A stretch of 32,198 nt of DNA from Oscillospiraceae bacterium (GCA_015064285.1 SVSN01000029.1:1-32198); one strand, 5' to 3'. Positions 21,851-30,051 are shown, counted from the stretch's first letter. Notes: generated from the letters alone by a model not told the origin. Program-made: numbers and translations.

Positions 21851-22879
21851 TTACAGTTTATCGTAAATTTCCGCCGCTTTCAACAGGATTTCTTCACTGA
21901 AGGACGGAATTCTGCCAAGCCCGTCGGGGCCTACGTTGAGCAGGTAGTTGATCCCCAGATCGTTCAGATGCTTCCGGTTGGCGGCAACTTTTTCCGGGGA
22001 TTTCCAGTTGTGGTCGTAGTATTTGAATCCCCAGGAATCGTTGAGAGTACCGGCAGATTCGTACAGGCCGTAGGGGGAATACTTGAATCCGCCCAGACTG
22101 TTCATGTCACATTCCTCCGGAGACGGCATTTTTTCCGGTTTTTCCTTTGGAATTTCGTTGTCGTCCAGAGAAACATAGTCGTACGCACCGTTGCCGATCC
22201 GGGAATTGATCAGGCAGTCCGGCTGGTATTTCTTGATCATGCTGTGCAGTTCCAGGCTCTGTTCTTTGGTGATCACACCGGGGGTGTCGAACCAGAGCAG
22301 GCACAGATCTCCGTACCCTGTGAGAATTTCCTTCACCTGGGGTTTGATCTTTTCTTCAAAACAGATAGAGAAGTCCTTCCCTTCCACACCCGGGAAGTCC
22401 CAGATGTTGTACCAGCCCTTACCGGCGCATCCCGTGGTTTTGTCATACCCGCCGCCATGGGGGTGATGCCAGTCCAGTTCCTGGGAGTAGTACAGACCCA
22501 GTTTGATGCCGTATTTATAGCATGCTTCCGCCAGTTCAGCGATGATGTCTCTGCCGAAAGGGGTTGCTTTTTTCACATTGAAGCTGTCCGCTTCGGAATC
22601 GAACAGAGCAAAGCCTTCGTGGTGCTTGGAGGTGATGACAAAATACTGCATCCCACACCGTTTGGCAAGGCGGATCCATTCTTCCGCATCAAAATACACC
22701 GGATTGAACACGGACGCCAGCTGTTCGTATTCCTGATTGGGAATTCCGAAATAGGACTGTGCCCATTCGGCATAGGTCTTTACCCTGCCTCCTCTGTATT
22801 CACCGCCCAGCATGGAGTACAGACCGAAATGCATCATCATACCGTAGCCTGCCTGCCGGAACCATTCGTGGTTTGTCAT
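21851..22879 (-). CDS. GH29 alpha-L-fucosidase
   Basis: A 342-residue enzyme of family GH29, removing alpha-linked L-fucose with retention. RQAGYGMMMHFGLYSMLGGE (about 8-27), YFVITSKHHEGFALFDSEAD (about 79-98, substrate-contact His pair) and LGLYYSQELDWHHP are conserved. LCLLWFDTPG puts the nucleophile at Asp 198. It is shorter than many fucosidases because it ends soon after the catalytic barrel (LLNVGPDGLGRIPSFSEEIL), lacking the C-terminal beta-sandwich. No signal peptide is present, so the substrate is probably an imported oligosaccharide such as a milk or mucin fragment. GGAGG five bases before the ATG at 22879 decides the start over an upstream in-frame ATG. Confidence 0.92.
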   Translation of the reverse strand: MTNHEWFRQAGYGMMMHFGLYSMLGGEYRGGRVKTYAEWAQSYFGIPNQEYEQLASVFNPVYFDAEEWIRLAKRCGMQYFVITSKHHEGFALFDSEADSFNVKKATPFGRDIIAELAEACYKYGIKLGLYYSQELDWHHPHGGGYDKTTGCAGKGWYNIWDFPGVEGKDFSICFEEKIKPQVKEILTGYGDLCLLWFDTPGVITKEQSLELHSMIKKYQPDCLINSRIGNGAYDYVSLDDNEIPKEKPEKMPSPEECDMNSLGGFKYSPYGLYESAGTLNDSWGFKYYDHNWKSPEKVAANRKHLNDLGINYLLNVGPDGLGRIPSFSEEILLKAAEIYDKL

Positions 22880-22904
22880 ATATACCTCCGGAAATGTTTT
22901 TTTC

Positions 22905-22933
22905 ATTATAACACGGTGTGTGTATGAAGTCAA
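22905..22933 (-). promoter_or_regulatory. Sigma-A promoter of the fucosidase-GNAT operon
   Basis: Minus-strand TTGACT (22928-22933) and a perfect TATAAT (22905-22910), 17-base spacer. The spacer holds ACACCGTGT (22911-22919), a perfect short inverted repeat that could be an operator. Confidence 0.85.
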
Positions 22934-22975
22934 GCGGAATCTTTCAGGAATGTTTTCAGCCTGCCGGATGGCTAC

Positions 22976-23004
22976 TTGACAAGGTTTCCTTCCTCATGTA
23001 TAAT
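22976..23004 (+). promoter_or_regulatory. Consensus sigma-A promoter of the DUF4965-type gene
   Basis: TTGACA (22976-22981) and TATAAT (22999-23004) with a 17-base spacer match the consensus at all twelve positions. Divergent from the fucosidase promoter. Confidence 0.9.
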
Positions 23005-23039
23005 GGATTTACCGAAATTCTCCCAATGGAGGTACATAT

Positions 23040-25025
23040 ATGAGACTCAGACCCCCTTCCACACCCCTGATTACTGTGGATCCGTATTTCACCATCTGGT
23101 CCCCTGCTGACAGACTGACCGATGCCGTTACCTGCCACTGGACCGGCAAGCCCAACACCATTGTAGGTACCGCCTGCATCGACGGGGAAACCTATCGCTT
23201 CCTGGGCAAACTCCACCAGAACGATGATTCTCCCGTACTGACCCAGACCGCGTTTGATTACGACGCTCTCTCCACCCGCTATACCTTCACCGGCGCCGGT
23301 GTGATCCTGAAGCTGACCTTTACCACGCCGCTTCTGATGGATGATCTGGCGGTGATGACACGTCCGGTAAGCTATCTGGAAATCGAAACCGCTTCGGCTG
23401 ACGGCTGCTGCCACGATGTAACCGTAAAGATTGCCGTTTCCGAAGAAATCTGTCTGAATCTGCGCTCCCAATCTCCTGTCGTAACGGAAGTGCTGGATGT
23501 AGCCGGCAGACCTACCGTCAAGATGGGCAACAGCGAACAGAATGTTCTGAACCGTTCCGGAGACGATATCCGTATTGACTGGGGGTATTTCTACCTGACC
23601 ACTTCTCTGGGCACCGCCGCTGCGGAAGTAATCAATATTCCCTATTGTCCCCATAAGATCAACCGCACAGAATGGTCCACAGCTCCCGAAGATTATAAGG
23701 AAGAAACCGCCTTTGCGACCGTGACCCTGCCCATGCACACCTGCCATGACAACTGTGCGCTGGTGACCTTTGCTTATGATGATATCAAGTCCATCGAATA
23801 CTTCGGCGATCACCTGACCTCTTTCTGGAACAAGGACGGCATGACCATTACCGAAGCCATCGATGCTGCTTACTGCGAATACGTGCCCCTGATGCAGCGC
23901 TGTACTGCTGCCGCGGAAAAGATGTTCCATGACGCCGTCCGTGCCGGTGGAGAAAAGTATGCGGAAATCTGCGAAATCAGCTACCGTCAGGCAATAGCGG
24001 CTCACAAGGTTGCTGTGGACACCGAAGGACAGGTGTTGTTTATCTCCAAGGAATGCTTCTCCAACGGCTGTGCCGCTACCGTGGACGTAAGCTATCCTTC
24101 CATTCCCCTCTTCCTGCTGTACAATCCCGAGCTGGTGCGGGGTATGATGCGTCCCATTTACCGGTTTGCCCGCAGCGATATGTGGAAATTCGACTTTGCA
24201 CCCCACGATGCCGGCCAGTTCCCGCTGGTAAACTGTCAAAGATACGGTATACGTGAGGGTGAGCTGAAGCTGGAATTCCAGATGCCCGTGGAAGAATGCG
24301 GGAATATGCTGGTAATGGCGGCGGCTGTGGCACTGGCGGACAAAGAAACAAAATTTGCCGAAGAAAACATGGATCTGCTGGAAGCATGGGTGAAGTACCT
24401 GATCGCCAACGGCTACGATCCGGAAAACCAGCTCTGCACCGATGACTTTGCTGGACATCTGGCCCACAACTGCAACCTGTCTCTGAAGGCCATTATGGGC
24501 ATTGCGGGGCTGGCGCTGATCTACCGTATGCTCGGCAGAAATGAAGATGCGGACGGGCTGATGGCAGAAGCCAGAAAGATGGCGGATTCCTTTATTGAAC
24601 GTGCCTCCAACGGGGACGGCAGCTTCCGTCTGGCCTACGACCGCCCCGGCACCTGGTCCATGAAGTACAATGCCGTCTGGGACAAGCTGTGGGGCACCGG
24701 TATTTTCGATCCCATGGTGATGCAGAGCGAATTTGCCTCTTACCGGAAGCATGTCAATCCCTACGGTATGCCGCTTGACAACCGTTCCGACTATACCAAG
24801 AGCGACTGGCTGATCTGGACCGGCACGCTGGCCCGGGAAAAGGACGATTTCATCGACTATGTAACCCCGCTGTGGAAGAATTATCACCACACCGGCAGCC
24901 GGGTTCCTGCAACCGACTGGTACTTCACCACCACCGCCATCCAGCGCGGCTTCCAGCACCGTACCGTTGTGGGCGGTCACTTCATGAAGCTGCTGGAATA
25001 CTCCGGGAAGATGGCTGTAAAATAA
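23040..25025 (+). CDS. Glutaminase/DUF4965-family protein, cytoplasmic
   Basis: A 661-residue protein of the family annotated by homology to fungal glutaminase A (DUF5127, DUF4965 and DUF1793 regions). RPPSTPLITVDPYFTIWSPADRLTDAVTCHWTGKPN is the hallmark N-terminus, followed by a beta-rich region to about 270. The C-terminal helical part resembles an (alpha/alpha)6 glycosidase barrel: EICEISYRQAIAAHKVAVD, FSNGCAATVDVSYPSIPLFLLYNPELVRGMMRP, DFAPHDAGQFPLVNCQ, EECGNMLVMAAAVA, TDDFAGHLAHNCNLSLKAIMGIAG and DNRSDYTKSDWLIW. True activity is uncertain; the fold and the neighbouring fucosidase suggest a glycoside hydrolase rather than an amidase. Most relatives are secreted, but this one has no signal peptide. 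GGAGG and a consensus promoter precede it. Confidence 0.85.
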   Translation: MRLRPPSTPLITVDPYFTIWSPADRLTDAVTCHWTGKPNTIVGTACIDGETYRFLGKLHQNDDSPVLTQTAFDYDALSTRYTFTGAGVILKLTFTTPLLMDDLAVMTRPVSYLEIETASADGCCHDVTVKIAVSEEICLNLRSQSPVVTEVLDVAGRPTVKMGNSEQNVLNRSGDDIRIDWGYFYLTTSLGTAAAEVINIPYCPHKINRTEWSTAPEDYKEETAFATVTLPMHTCHDNCALVTFAYDDIKSIEYFGDHLTSFWNKDGMTITEAIDAAYCEYVPLMQRCTAAAEKMFHDAVRAGGEKYAEICEISYRQAIAAHKVAVDTEGQVLFISKECFSNGCAATVDVSYPSIPLFLLYNPELVRGMMRPIYRFARSDMWKFDFAPHDAGQFPLVNCQRYGIREGELKLEFQMPVEECGNMLVMAAAVALADKETKFAEENMDLLEAWVKYLIANGYDPENQLCTDDFAGHLAHNCNLSLKAIMGIAGLALIYRMLGRNEDADGLMAEARKMADSFIERASNGDGSFRLAYDRPGTWSMKYNAVWDKLWGTGIFDPMVMQSEFASYRKHVNPYGMPLDNRSDYTKSDWLIWTGTLAREKDDFIDYVTPLWKNYHHTGSRVPATDWYFTTTAIQRGFQHRTVVGGHFMKLLEYSGKMAVK

Positions 25026-25054
25026 TCCTTTTTTCACAGGATTTCTTATTGCAT

Positions 25055-25098
25055 ACAAAAACAGACGCTATGTTCCAAAAACAAAGCGTCTGTTTTGT
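25055..25098. terminator. Bidirectional terminator between the DUF4965-type gene and aqpZ
   Basis: Arms AAAACAGACGCT and AGCGTCTGTTTT form a 12-pair stem between two converging genes. Confidence 0.9.
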
Positions 25099-25115
25099 AT
25101 TTCGGTTATTATAGA

Positions 25116-25784
25116 TTATTCCGCTTTATCGGAAGTGAGGAACTTATACACCAGAGCCGCCAGTACACCACCTACCAGAGGAGCCGCGATGAATACCCAT
25201 ACGTTCATCAGAGCATCACCGCCCACAAACAGAGCGGGGCCGAAGCTTCTGGCGGGATTTACGGAAGTACCGGTGAAGGAGATGCCCAGGATGTGTACCA
25301 GGGTCAGGGTCAGACCGATCACAATGCCGGCAACCGCACCGTTTTCCACTTTGGAGGTCACACCCAGAATAGCAATCACGAATACGAAGGTCAGGATCAC
25401 TTCGATCAGCAGGGAGAGCAGGATGTTGCCGTCATACAGTGCATTGGCACCAAGACCGCTTTCCTTCCCTACAAAAGCCATCAGAACCGCCGCACCCACT
25501 GTGGAACCGGCGAACTGGGCAATCACGTAGCCTGCAAAATCTTTGGCAGACAACTTGCCGCTGACCAGCATGGCGATGGAAACCGCGGGATTGATGTGAC
25601 AGCCGGACACATTGCCGATGGAATATGCCATGGCAACAATCACCAGACCAAAGGCCAGTGCCGTCAGCAGATACCCGGTTCCGTTTTCCGCAGAACAGCC
25701 GACCACAGCAGCCGTACCGCAGGCGAAAAATACAAGCACAAAAGTACCGATAAATTCCGCAATATACTTTTTCAGTGCGTTCAT
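25116..25784 (-). CDS. aqpZ: Aquaporin (MIP family)
   Basis: A 222-residue, six-helix channel of the major intrinsic protein family. Both pore motifs are present: SGCHINPAVSI (Asn-Pro-Ala at 65-67) and TSVNPARSFGPAL (176-178, selectivity-filter Arg at 179). The length and the NPARSFGPA form are those of water-selective AqpZ-type channels, whereas glycerol facilitators carry longer loops and a GFA/NPARD pattern. The ATG at 25784 has GGAGG eight bases upstream; the open frame extends to 25862 without a ribosome site. It is transcribed alone from a consensus promoter with a leader of about 95 bases. Confidence 0.92.
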   Translation of the reverse strand: MNALKKYIAEFIGTFVLVFFACGTAAVVGCSAENGTGYLLTALAFGLVIVAMAYSIGNVSGCHINPAVSIAMLVSGKLSAKDFAGYVIAQFAGSTVGAAVLMAFVGKESGLGANALYDGNILLSLLIEVILTFVFVIAILGVTSKVENGAVAGIVIGLTLTLVHILGISFTGTSVNPARSFGPALFVGGDALMNVWVFIAAPLVGGVLAALVYKFLTSDKAE

Positions 25785-25886
25785 GAGTAATACCTCCGAG
25801 AAATTTTTTATTAAACCACAGTATACAGACATACACCGTGTGTTTTTTCTGAATATATTCATTTATATGATATATTGTTTATATTT

Positions 25887-25915
25887 ATTATAACAGGAAA
25901 TATCTGCTTTGTCAA
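25887..25915 (-). promoter_or_regulatory. Consensus sigma-A promoter of aqpZ
   Basis: Minus-strand TTGACA (25910-25915) and TATAAT (25887-25892), 17-base spacer, all twelve positions matching. The leader (25785-25880) contains ACACCGTGT at 25833-25841 but no fold I can name. Confidence 0.88.
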
Positions 25916-25995
25916 TGACTGCCGGCTGTTCTGTATGATTTTCCGCCTTTGTTTTATGCATTTTTTGTTATTTTCAGTCATTTCCGGTTTCGCTA

Positions 25996-26024
25996 TTGAC
26001 TATTTCCAACAAATGGTGTATTAT
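25996..26024 (+). promoter_or_regulatory. Sigma-A promoter of the MATE gene
   Basis: TTGACT (25996-26001) and TATTAT (26019-26024), 17-base spacer, 42 bases before the ATG. Confidence 0.75.
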
Positions 26025-26065
26025 GTAATCATATCTCATCGGTATGATCGAATGGAATTATATTC

Positions 26066-27463
26066 ATGAATGTCAAAAAAATAAAAACATCGTTCCTGTC
26101 GCTGGTTCGTCCCCGGAAGGATGTGGATATGACCGAAGGGCCCATTATCGGCCACCTGATCCGTTTTGCCATGCCCCTGCTGATCGGGAACATTTTCCAG
26201 CAGCTTTACAATACCGTCGACTCCTGGGTTGTGGGCAACTATGTTTCCAAGGATGCTTTCGCCGCTGTGGGAACGGTGGGACCCATCATCAATATGCTCA
26301 TCGGATTCTTTCTGGGTCTGTCCAGCGGAGCCGGTGTGGTAATCTCCCAGTATTACGGTGCCAAAAAACACGACAAAGTCAGCGAAACGGTACACACCTC
26401 CATCGTTATGACACTGGTGATGGCCGTTGTGTTCACCTTTGTCGGGATCTGGATGACGCCCTTCATGCTGCGGTTTATGAAAACTCCTGCCAGCGTCATG
26501 CCGGAATCCACGGCGTATCTGACCATCTATTTTTCCGGGGTTATCGGGCTGATGGTATACAACATCGGTTCCGGGATTCTGCGTGCCATCGGGGATTCCC
26601 AGCGGCCGTTCTATTTTCTGGTGGTGTCCGCACTGATGAACACGGTATTGGACCTGGTTTTTGTGCTGGCCTTTGACATGGGTGTGGAAGGCGTGGCTCT
26701 GGCAACGGTCATTGCTCAGGGAACCTCTGCACTCCTTGTCATCATTACACTGGTTCGTTCGGACACCTGCGTAAAGCTGTCCCTGCGGCAGATGAAATTC
26801 CACTGGGATGCCTTTGTCAAAATTGTCCGGGTAGGCATTCCCGCCGCTATCCAGATGATGATAACCTCCTTCTCCAACATTTTCGTGCAGTCCTACATCA
26901 ATTTCTTCGGGGAAAACTGCATGGCCGGCTGGACTGCCTACGGCAAGATCGACCAGCTGATCTTCCTGCCCATGCAGTCACTGGCACTGGCCTCCACCAC
27001 TTTCGTGGGACAGAACCTGGGGATCGGTCAGGTGGAAAGAGCCAAGAAAGGCGTTCGTTCCGCACTGCACATCTCCTTCGCGGCTACCGTGATTGTCATG
27101 GTTCCGGTAATCATTGCCGCTCCGCATCTGGTAAGATTTTTCAACGATGATCCGGCTGTCGGTGAATTCGGCACTCTGTTCCTCCGGTATATCACGCCTT
27201 TCTATATTGTCTGCTGTGTGAATCAGGTTTACTCCGGTGCACTGCGGGGGGCAGGCAACTCCAAGATTCCCATGTTCATCATGCTGGCATCCTTTGTATG
27301 CTTCCGGCAGATTTACCTGTTTATCATGGCAAATTTCATCTCCAACACGGTGCTCCCCATCACCATGGGCTATCCCGCCGGCTGGATCGTCTGCTCGGTA
27401 CTGACCCTGCTCTACTACCACAAGGTACCGCTGGATAAAGTGAAATTAATAGATAAGAAGTAA
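26066..27463 (+). CDS. MATE family efflux transporter
   Basis: A 465-residue protein with about twelve membrane helices in two pseudo-repeats, typical of MATE (NorM/DinF-like) cation-coupled exporters of drugs or metabolites. The N-terminal MTEGPIIGHLIRFAMPLLIGNIFQQLYNTVDSWVVGNYV and the matching second-half entry IVRVGIPAAIQMMITSFSNIFVQSYINFFG mark the two halves. GALRGAGNSKIPMFIML lies near the end of the second half. The ATG at 26066 has only a weak GGAA upstream; an internal Met at 26129 (MTEGP) is a possible alternative that would drop a basic 21-residue tail. The last codons and the stop lie inside a heptamer array, so the tail sequence LIDKK comes from the repeat. Confidence 0.9.
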   Translation: MNVKKIKTSFLSLVRPRKDVDMTEGPIIGHLIRFAMPLLIGNIFQQLYNTVDSWVVGNYVSKDAFAAVGTVGPIINMLIGFFLGLSSGAGVVISQYYGAKKHDKVSETVHTSIVMTLVMAVVFTFVGIWMTPFMLRFMKTPASVMPESTAYLTIYFSGVIGLMVYNIGSGILRAIGDSQRPFYFLVVSALMNTVLDLVFVLAFDMGVEGVALATVIAQGTSALLVIITLVRSDTCVKLSLRQMKFHWDAFVKIVRVGIPAAIQMMITSFSNIFVQSYINFFGENCMAGWTAYGKIDQLIFLPMQSLALASTTFVGQNLGIGQVERAKKGVRSALHISFAATVIVMVPVIIAAPHLVRFFNDDPAVGEFGTLFLRYITPFYIVCCVNQVYSGALRGAGNSKIPMFIMLASFVCFRQIYLFIMANFISNTVLPITMGYPAGWIVCSVLTLLYYHKVPLDKVKLIDKK

Positions 27464-27485
27464 GATATAAGAAATCAGAAGTAAA
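27451..27485 (+). repeat. Heptamer array at the MATE stop codon
   Basis: Five gapless units: AGATAAG, AAGTAAG, ATATAAG, AAATCAG and AAGTAAA. The stop codon TAA (27461-27463) lies in the second unit. Bases 27464-27484 are identical to the array after the PTS IIC gene. Confidence 0.75.
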
Positions 27486-27488
27486 AAT

Positions 27489-27535
27489 ACGGCTTGCTGT
27501 GGTTTTCGGATCAGTTCCGTTTCCCGGCAAGCCGT
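27489..27535. terminator. Bidirectional hairpin between the MATE and alpha/beta hydrolase genes
   Basis: CGGCTTGC (27490-27497) and GCAAGCCG (27527-27534) form the outer stem, with CGGA/TCCG inside. Outer arms resemble those of the hairpin at 14201-14265, and both are flanked by heptamer arrays. Confidence 0.82.
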
Positions 27536-27543
27536 TATTTATA

Positions 27544-27579
27544 TGTATTTCTTACCTCTTATTTTTTTATTTCTTACCT
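27544..27579 (-). repeat. Heptamer array at the alpha/beta hydrolase stop codon
   Basis: On the minus strand AGGTAAG (holding the TAA stop), then an eight-base unit AAATAAAA, then AAATAAG, AGGTAAG and AAATACA. One base has been gained in the second unit. Confidence 0.68.
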
Positions 27580-28596
27580 GTTCTCCAGATCACTGATCAT
27601 ACGGATAATCGGGGCGTCGTCCCGGCAGAGCTCGTGGGTTCCGTCGAAGATTATGCTTTCGAACCAGTCTTCGTCTACACCGGCTGTACGGATGTACTGT
27701 TTTACCCTCTCTGCTTCCGCGCGGGTGTGTTCGATGGCAAAAAGGTTGTCGTGATCGCCCATTTCCACGCAGATCCGCCGGGGATAGCACAGGCAGGCAA
27801 TTTCCGCATCGTCATACAGGGCAGCGGCGTTTGTCCAGGTCCAGTCCATCCACGGATATTCCTTCCGGTCACTGAAGAAGGAAGAAGACACAGCCGAACG
27901 GATTCTCGTGTCGGCGGCAGTGGTAAACAGGGTGTAGAACCCGCCGTAGGACAGACCGATCATACCGAAGGGGGAGTCCGGGAACCGGTGTTCAAACCAG
28001 TCCAGCGCCCGCAGGATGGCGTATACCTCCACCGCAGTGACAGAGCTGCCCACCCGTTTCAGTCTGGCGTCCACAGATTGACGGTTATAAGGTTCGCCAT
28101 AGGTTTCCTTATCCCAGAGCAGAAGCTGAGGGGCAAATACGTGCACTTTATGGGGCAGAAGCCGATCGGTCATATTGTTGTAGTTGGCTGTATTTCCATC
28201 GTAAAAGCCGTTTATCAGCTCCGGAGTACCCAGTCCGCCGTGCTGGGAAATCACCAGAGGGCGATCGGCTTCCGGCATATACTGCAGAAAAATACCTGTC
28301 AGGCTGAACCCGGGCAGTACTTCCACCTGCATCCGGGAAATCTCGTAGTCCCCTTCCGTGCCGAGAATTTCGGAAGTCACAGCCGGCAGAGGCCGTTCTC
28401 CCGTTTCTGTCAGCGGCCAGCCCAGCATGGCACGGAATTTTTCTCTGTGAGCTTCCCCGTTTGTGAAAATATCACTGCAGGCATTTCGGCGCGCTTCTGC
28501 CATTTCCGCTTCTCTGCGGCGGATCAGGGCGTCCATTTCGTCCCGGTATTTTGTTTTGGTGGGACGGCTGTTCTCAATCGATTCACGAAACTGCAT
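27574..28596 (-). CDS. Alpha/beta hydrolase, probable carbohydrate esterase
   Basis: A 340-residue protein with a helical N-terminal lid (about 1-60) and an alpha/beta-hydrolase domain. The nucleophile elbow is GLSYGG (Ser 216), the acid is probably Asp 281 or 283 in EMGDHDNLF, and the His is 321 in FDGTHEL. The oxyanion strand PLVISQHGGLGTPELINGF fits the dienelactone-hydrolase/acetyl-xylan-esterase-like group (abhydrolase family 7 and relatives). There is no signal peptide. It starts four bases after the stop of the GH39 gene, and its AAGGAG overlaps that stop, so they are coupled. The pairing suggests deacetylation of xylo-oligosaccharides before or after glycosidase action, which is inference. 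Confidence 0.82.
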   Translation of the reverse strand: MQFRESIENSRPTKTKYRDEMDALIRRREAEMAEARRNACSDIFTNGEAHREKFRAMLGWPLTETGERPLPAVTSEILGTEGDYEISRMQVEVLPGFSLTGIFLQYMPEADRPLVISQHGGLGTPELINGFYDGNTANYNNMTDRLLPHKVHVFAPQLLLWDKETYGEPYNRQSVDARLKRVGSSVTAVEVYAILRALDWFEHRFPDSPFGMIGLSYGGFYTLFTTAADTRIRSAVSSSFFSDRKEYPWMDWTWTNAAALYDDAEIACLCYPRRICVEMGDHDNLFAIEHTRAEAERVKQYIRTAGVDEDWFESIIFDGTHELCRDDAPIIRMISDLENR

Positions 28597-28600
28597 AGGT

Positions 28601-29941
28601 TCACTCCTTCTCCAGCGTCACAAGCACTGTACCGAACAGGGGCAGGGTCAGGTAGACATCCACAGCAGTACAGGCGGTTTTTTCCTCTCTGACCAGTTCG
28701 TTGTCGTGATCGGCATCCAGCAGACGATAACCGATCTTCCAAACGCCTTCCGGCAGACCGTTGAGAGACAGCTTTACTTCCTTGGCGGCGATCTCATCGT
28801 TGTCGGAATAATGGGTCAGCAGTACAGCACATTTGTTTTCCCCGGCAGCGGCAAGGGTATACAGGGTGGCATCGGTCTGCATGGGTGCATCCGCTTGCGC
28901 GCCGATCTGATACAGCGTACTGAACATGGGGAAAGGATAATACCCTTTCAGCGGCCGCAGGGTGTCGGTGTCGAACATACCGCACATACCGCAGGGTCTG
29001 GCATCGTAATACATGAAATGATCCATGGGAGAATCCTGGGCGCAGATCATGGATGCGATGATGAAGGACGCTCCTTTCAGACTCTTTTCCATCCGCAGAG
29101 AGTATTTCCAGTCTTCGTTCAGCCATCCCTTGATATAATTCCATTCGTTCAGAATGATCTCGGTATCCGTGAAGCCATACGCATCCAGATCCCGTCTGGC
29201 CTTGAGAGCCTGTGCCTGATAATCGGTAGGATATCTGGTATATCCATGGAAGGAGAAAAAGTCGAAAGGCAGATTTTCCTTTTTCATGGCATCAAAGATC
29301 CGCTTGTTCCACGCATCGTTCCAGTTGCTGCACAGAGCAGGGCCGCCTATTTTCAGATCCGGGAAGCAGGTCTTCAGGTGGCGCATCGTGATGACAAACA
29401 GCTCCGTAAACTGCTCGTCCGTACCCTGCCAGCAGGGATTGGAGCCATCGGCATTCCGACAGTCCGGTTCGTTCCAGATTTCCCAGTACCGGATGTTCAT
29501 GTGATATCCGTCAGCCCAGCCTTCATTATAGTGGCGGATAATATGCTCACAGATTCTGGCCCATTTTTCCGGATCCTCAGGCGGATAGGTACCGTATTTG
29601 TAGCCGTGTTCAATGGAGGCACCCAGACGATAGAAAACCCCGGTACCGGCATCAATGATATTTTTCAGATAGGTATCGGTGGGGCCGAAAACATAGGAGG
29701 CGGGATCGTTTTCGTCGGCATCAAAATTCTTGAAAATCCGGTGTACATCCACGGTGTGCTCGCCGCCGTAACCGGAGTAAAAGGAAGCATCGTGGTTCCG
29801 GGCAAAGGGAATACCGGCAGCGGCATACGCATCAAAATTGGACGTACCACGCACCCTGGCACCGGCGGGGCCGTTGTTCACGGAATGCATGGGCTTGATT
29901 TTTCCGGTAATTTCCGAGAAATTGACAGGAATCTGTTCCAT
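28601..29941 (-). CDS. GH39-like glycoside hydrolase, probable beta-xylosidase
   Basis: A 446-residue cytoplasmic glycosidase of clan GH-A. RYWEIWNEPDCRN puts the acid/base at Glu 158 and TEIILNEWNY the nucleophile at Glu 266, the arrangement of GH39. AAAGIPFARNHDASFY near the N-terminus and FFSFHGYTRYP in the barrel also fit. The C-terminal 100 residues form a beta-sandwich (ENKCAVLLTHYSDND ... VWKIGYRLLDADHDNE). GH39 contains beta-xylosidases and alpha-L-iduronidases; with an esterase-like partner, xyloside hydrolysis is the better guess. AAGGAG lies eight bases before the ATG. First gene of a two-gene operon. Confidence 0.86.
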   Translation of the reverse strand: MEQIPVNFSEITGKIKPMHSVNNGPAGARVRGTSNFDAYAAAGIPFARNHDASFYSGYGGEHTVDVHRIFKNFDADENDPASYVFGPTDTYLKNIIDAGTGVFYRLGASIEHGYKYGTYPPEDPEKWARICEHIIRHYNEGWADGYHMNIRYWEIWNEPDCRNADGSNPCWQGTDEQFTELFVITMRHLKTCFPDLKIGGPALCSNWNDAWNKRIFDAMKKENLPFDFFSFHGYTRYPTDYQAQALKARRDLDAYGFTDTEIILNEWNYIKGWLNEDWKYSLRMEKSLKGASFIIASMICAQDSPMDHFMYYDARPCGMCGMFDTDTLRPLKGYYPFPMFSTLYQIGAQADAPMQTDATLYTLAAAGENKCAVLLTHYSDNDEIAAKEVKLSLNGLPEGVWKIGYRLLDADHDNELVREEKTACTAVDVYLTLPLFGTVLVTLEKE

Positions 29942-29987
29942 GGTATGTTCTCCTTATGGATATGGGATTGTTTACGCTCACAGCCTT

Positions 29988-30016
29988 ATAATAGCACAGA
30001 AATTCTCACGAATAAA
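29988..30016 (-). promoter_or_regulatory. Possible promoter of the GH39 operon
   Basis: Minus-strand TTTATT (30011-30016) and TATTAT (29988-29993), 17-base spacer; the -35 box is weak. Confidence 0.4.
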
Positions 30017-30051
30017 GCAGCATTTTGTGAACAATACCGAATCTATGTCAG

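Noticed and set aside
22956..25058. A 700-codon minus-strand frame opposite the DUF4965-type gene
   Set aside because: Antisense shadow; it would even run through the consensus promoter of the real gene.
25785..26065. The 281-base gap between aqpZ and the MATE gene as a possible small RNA or riboswitch site
   Set aside because: It is explained by two divergent promoters and an A+T-rich leader; I see no conserved riboswitch core or terminator-type hairpin.
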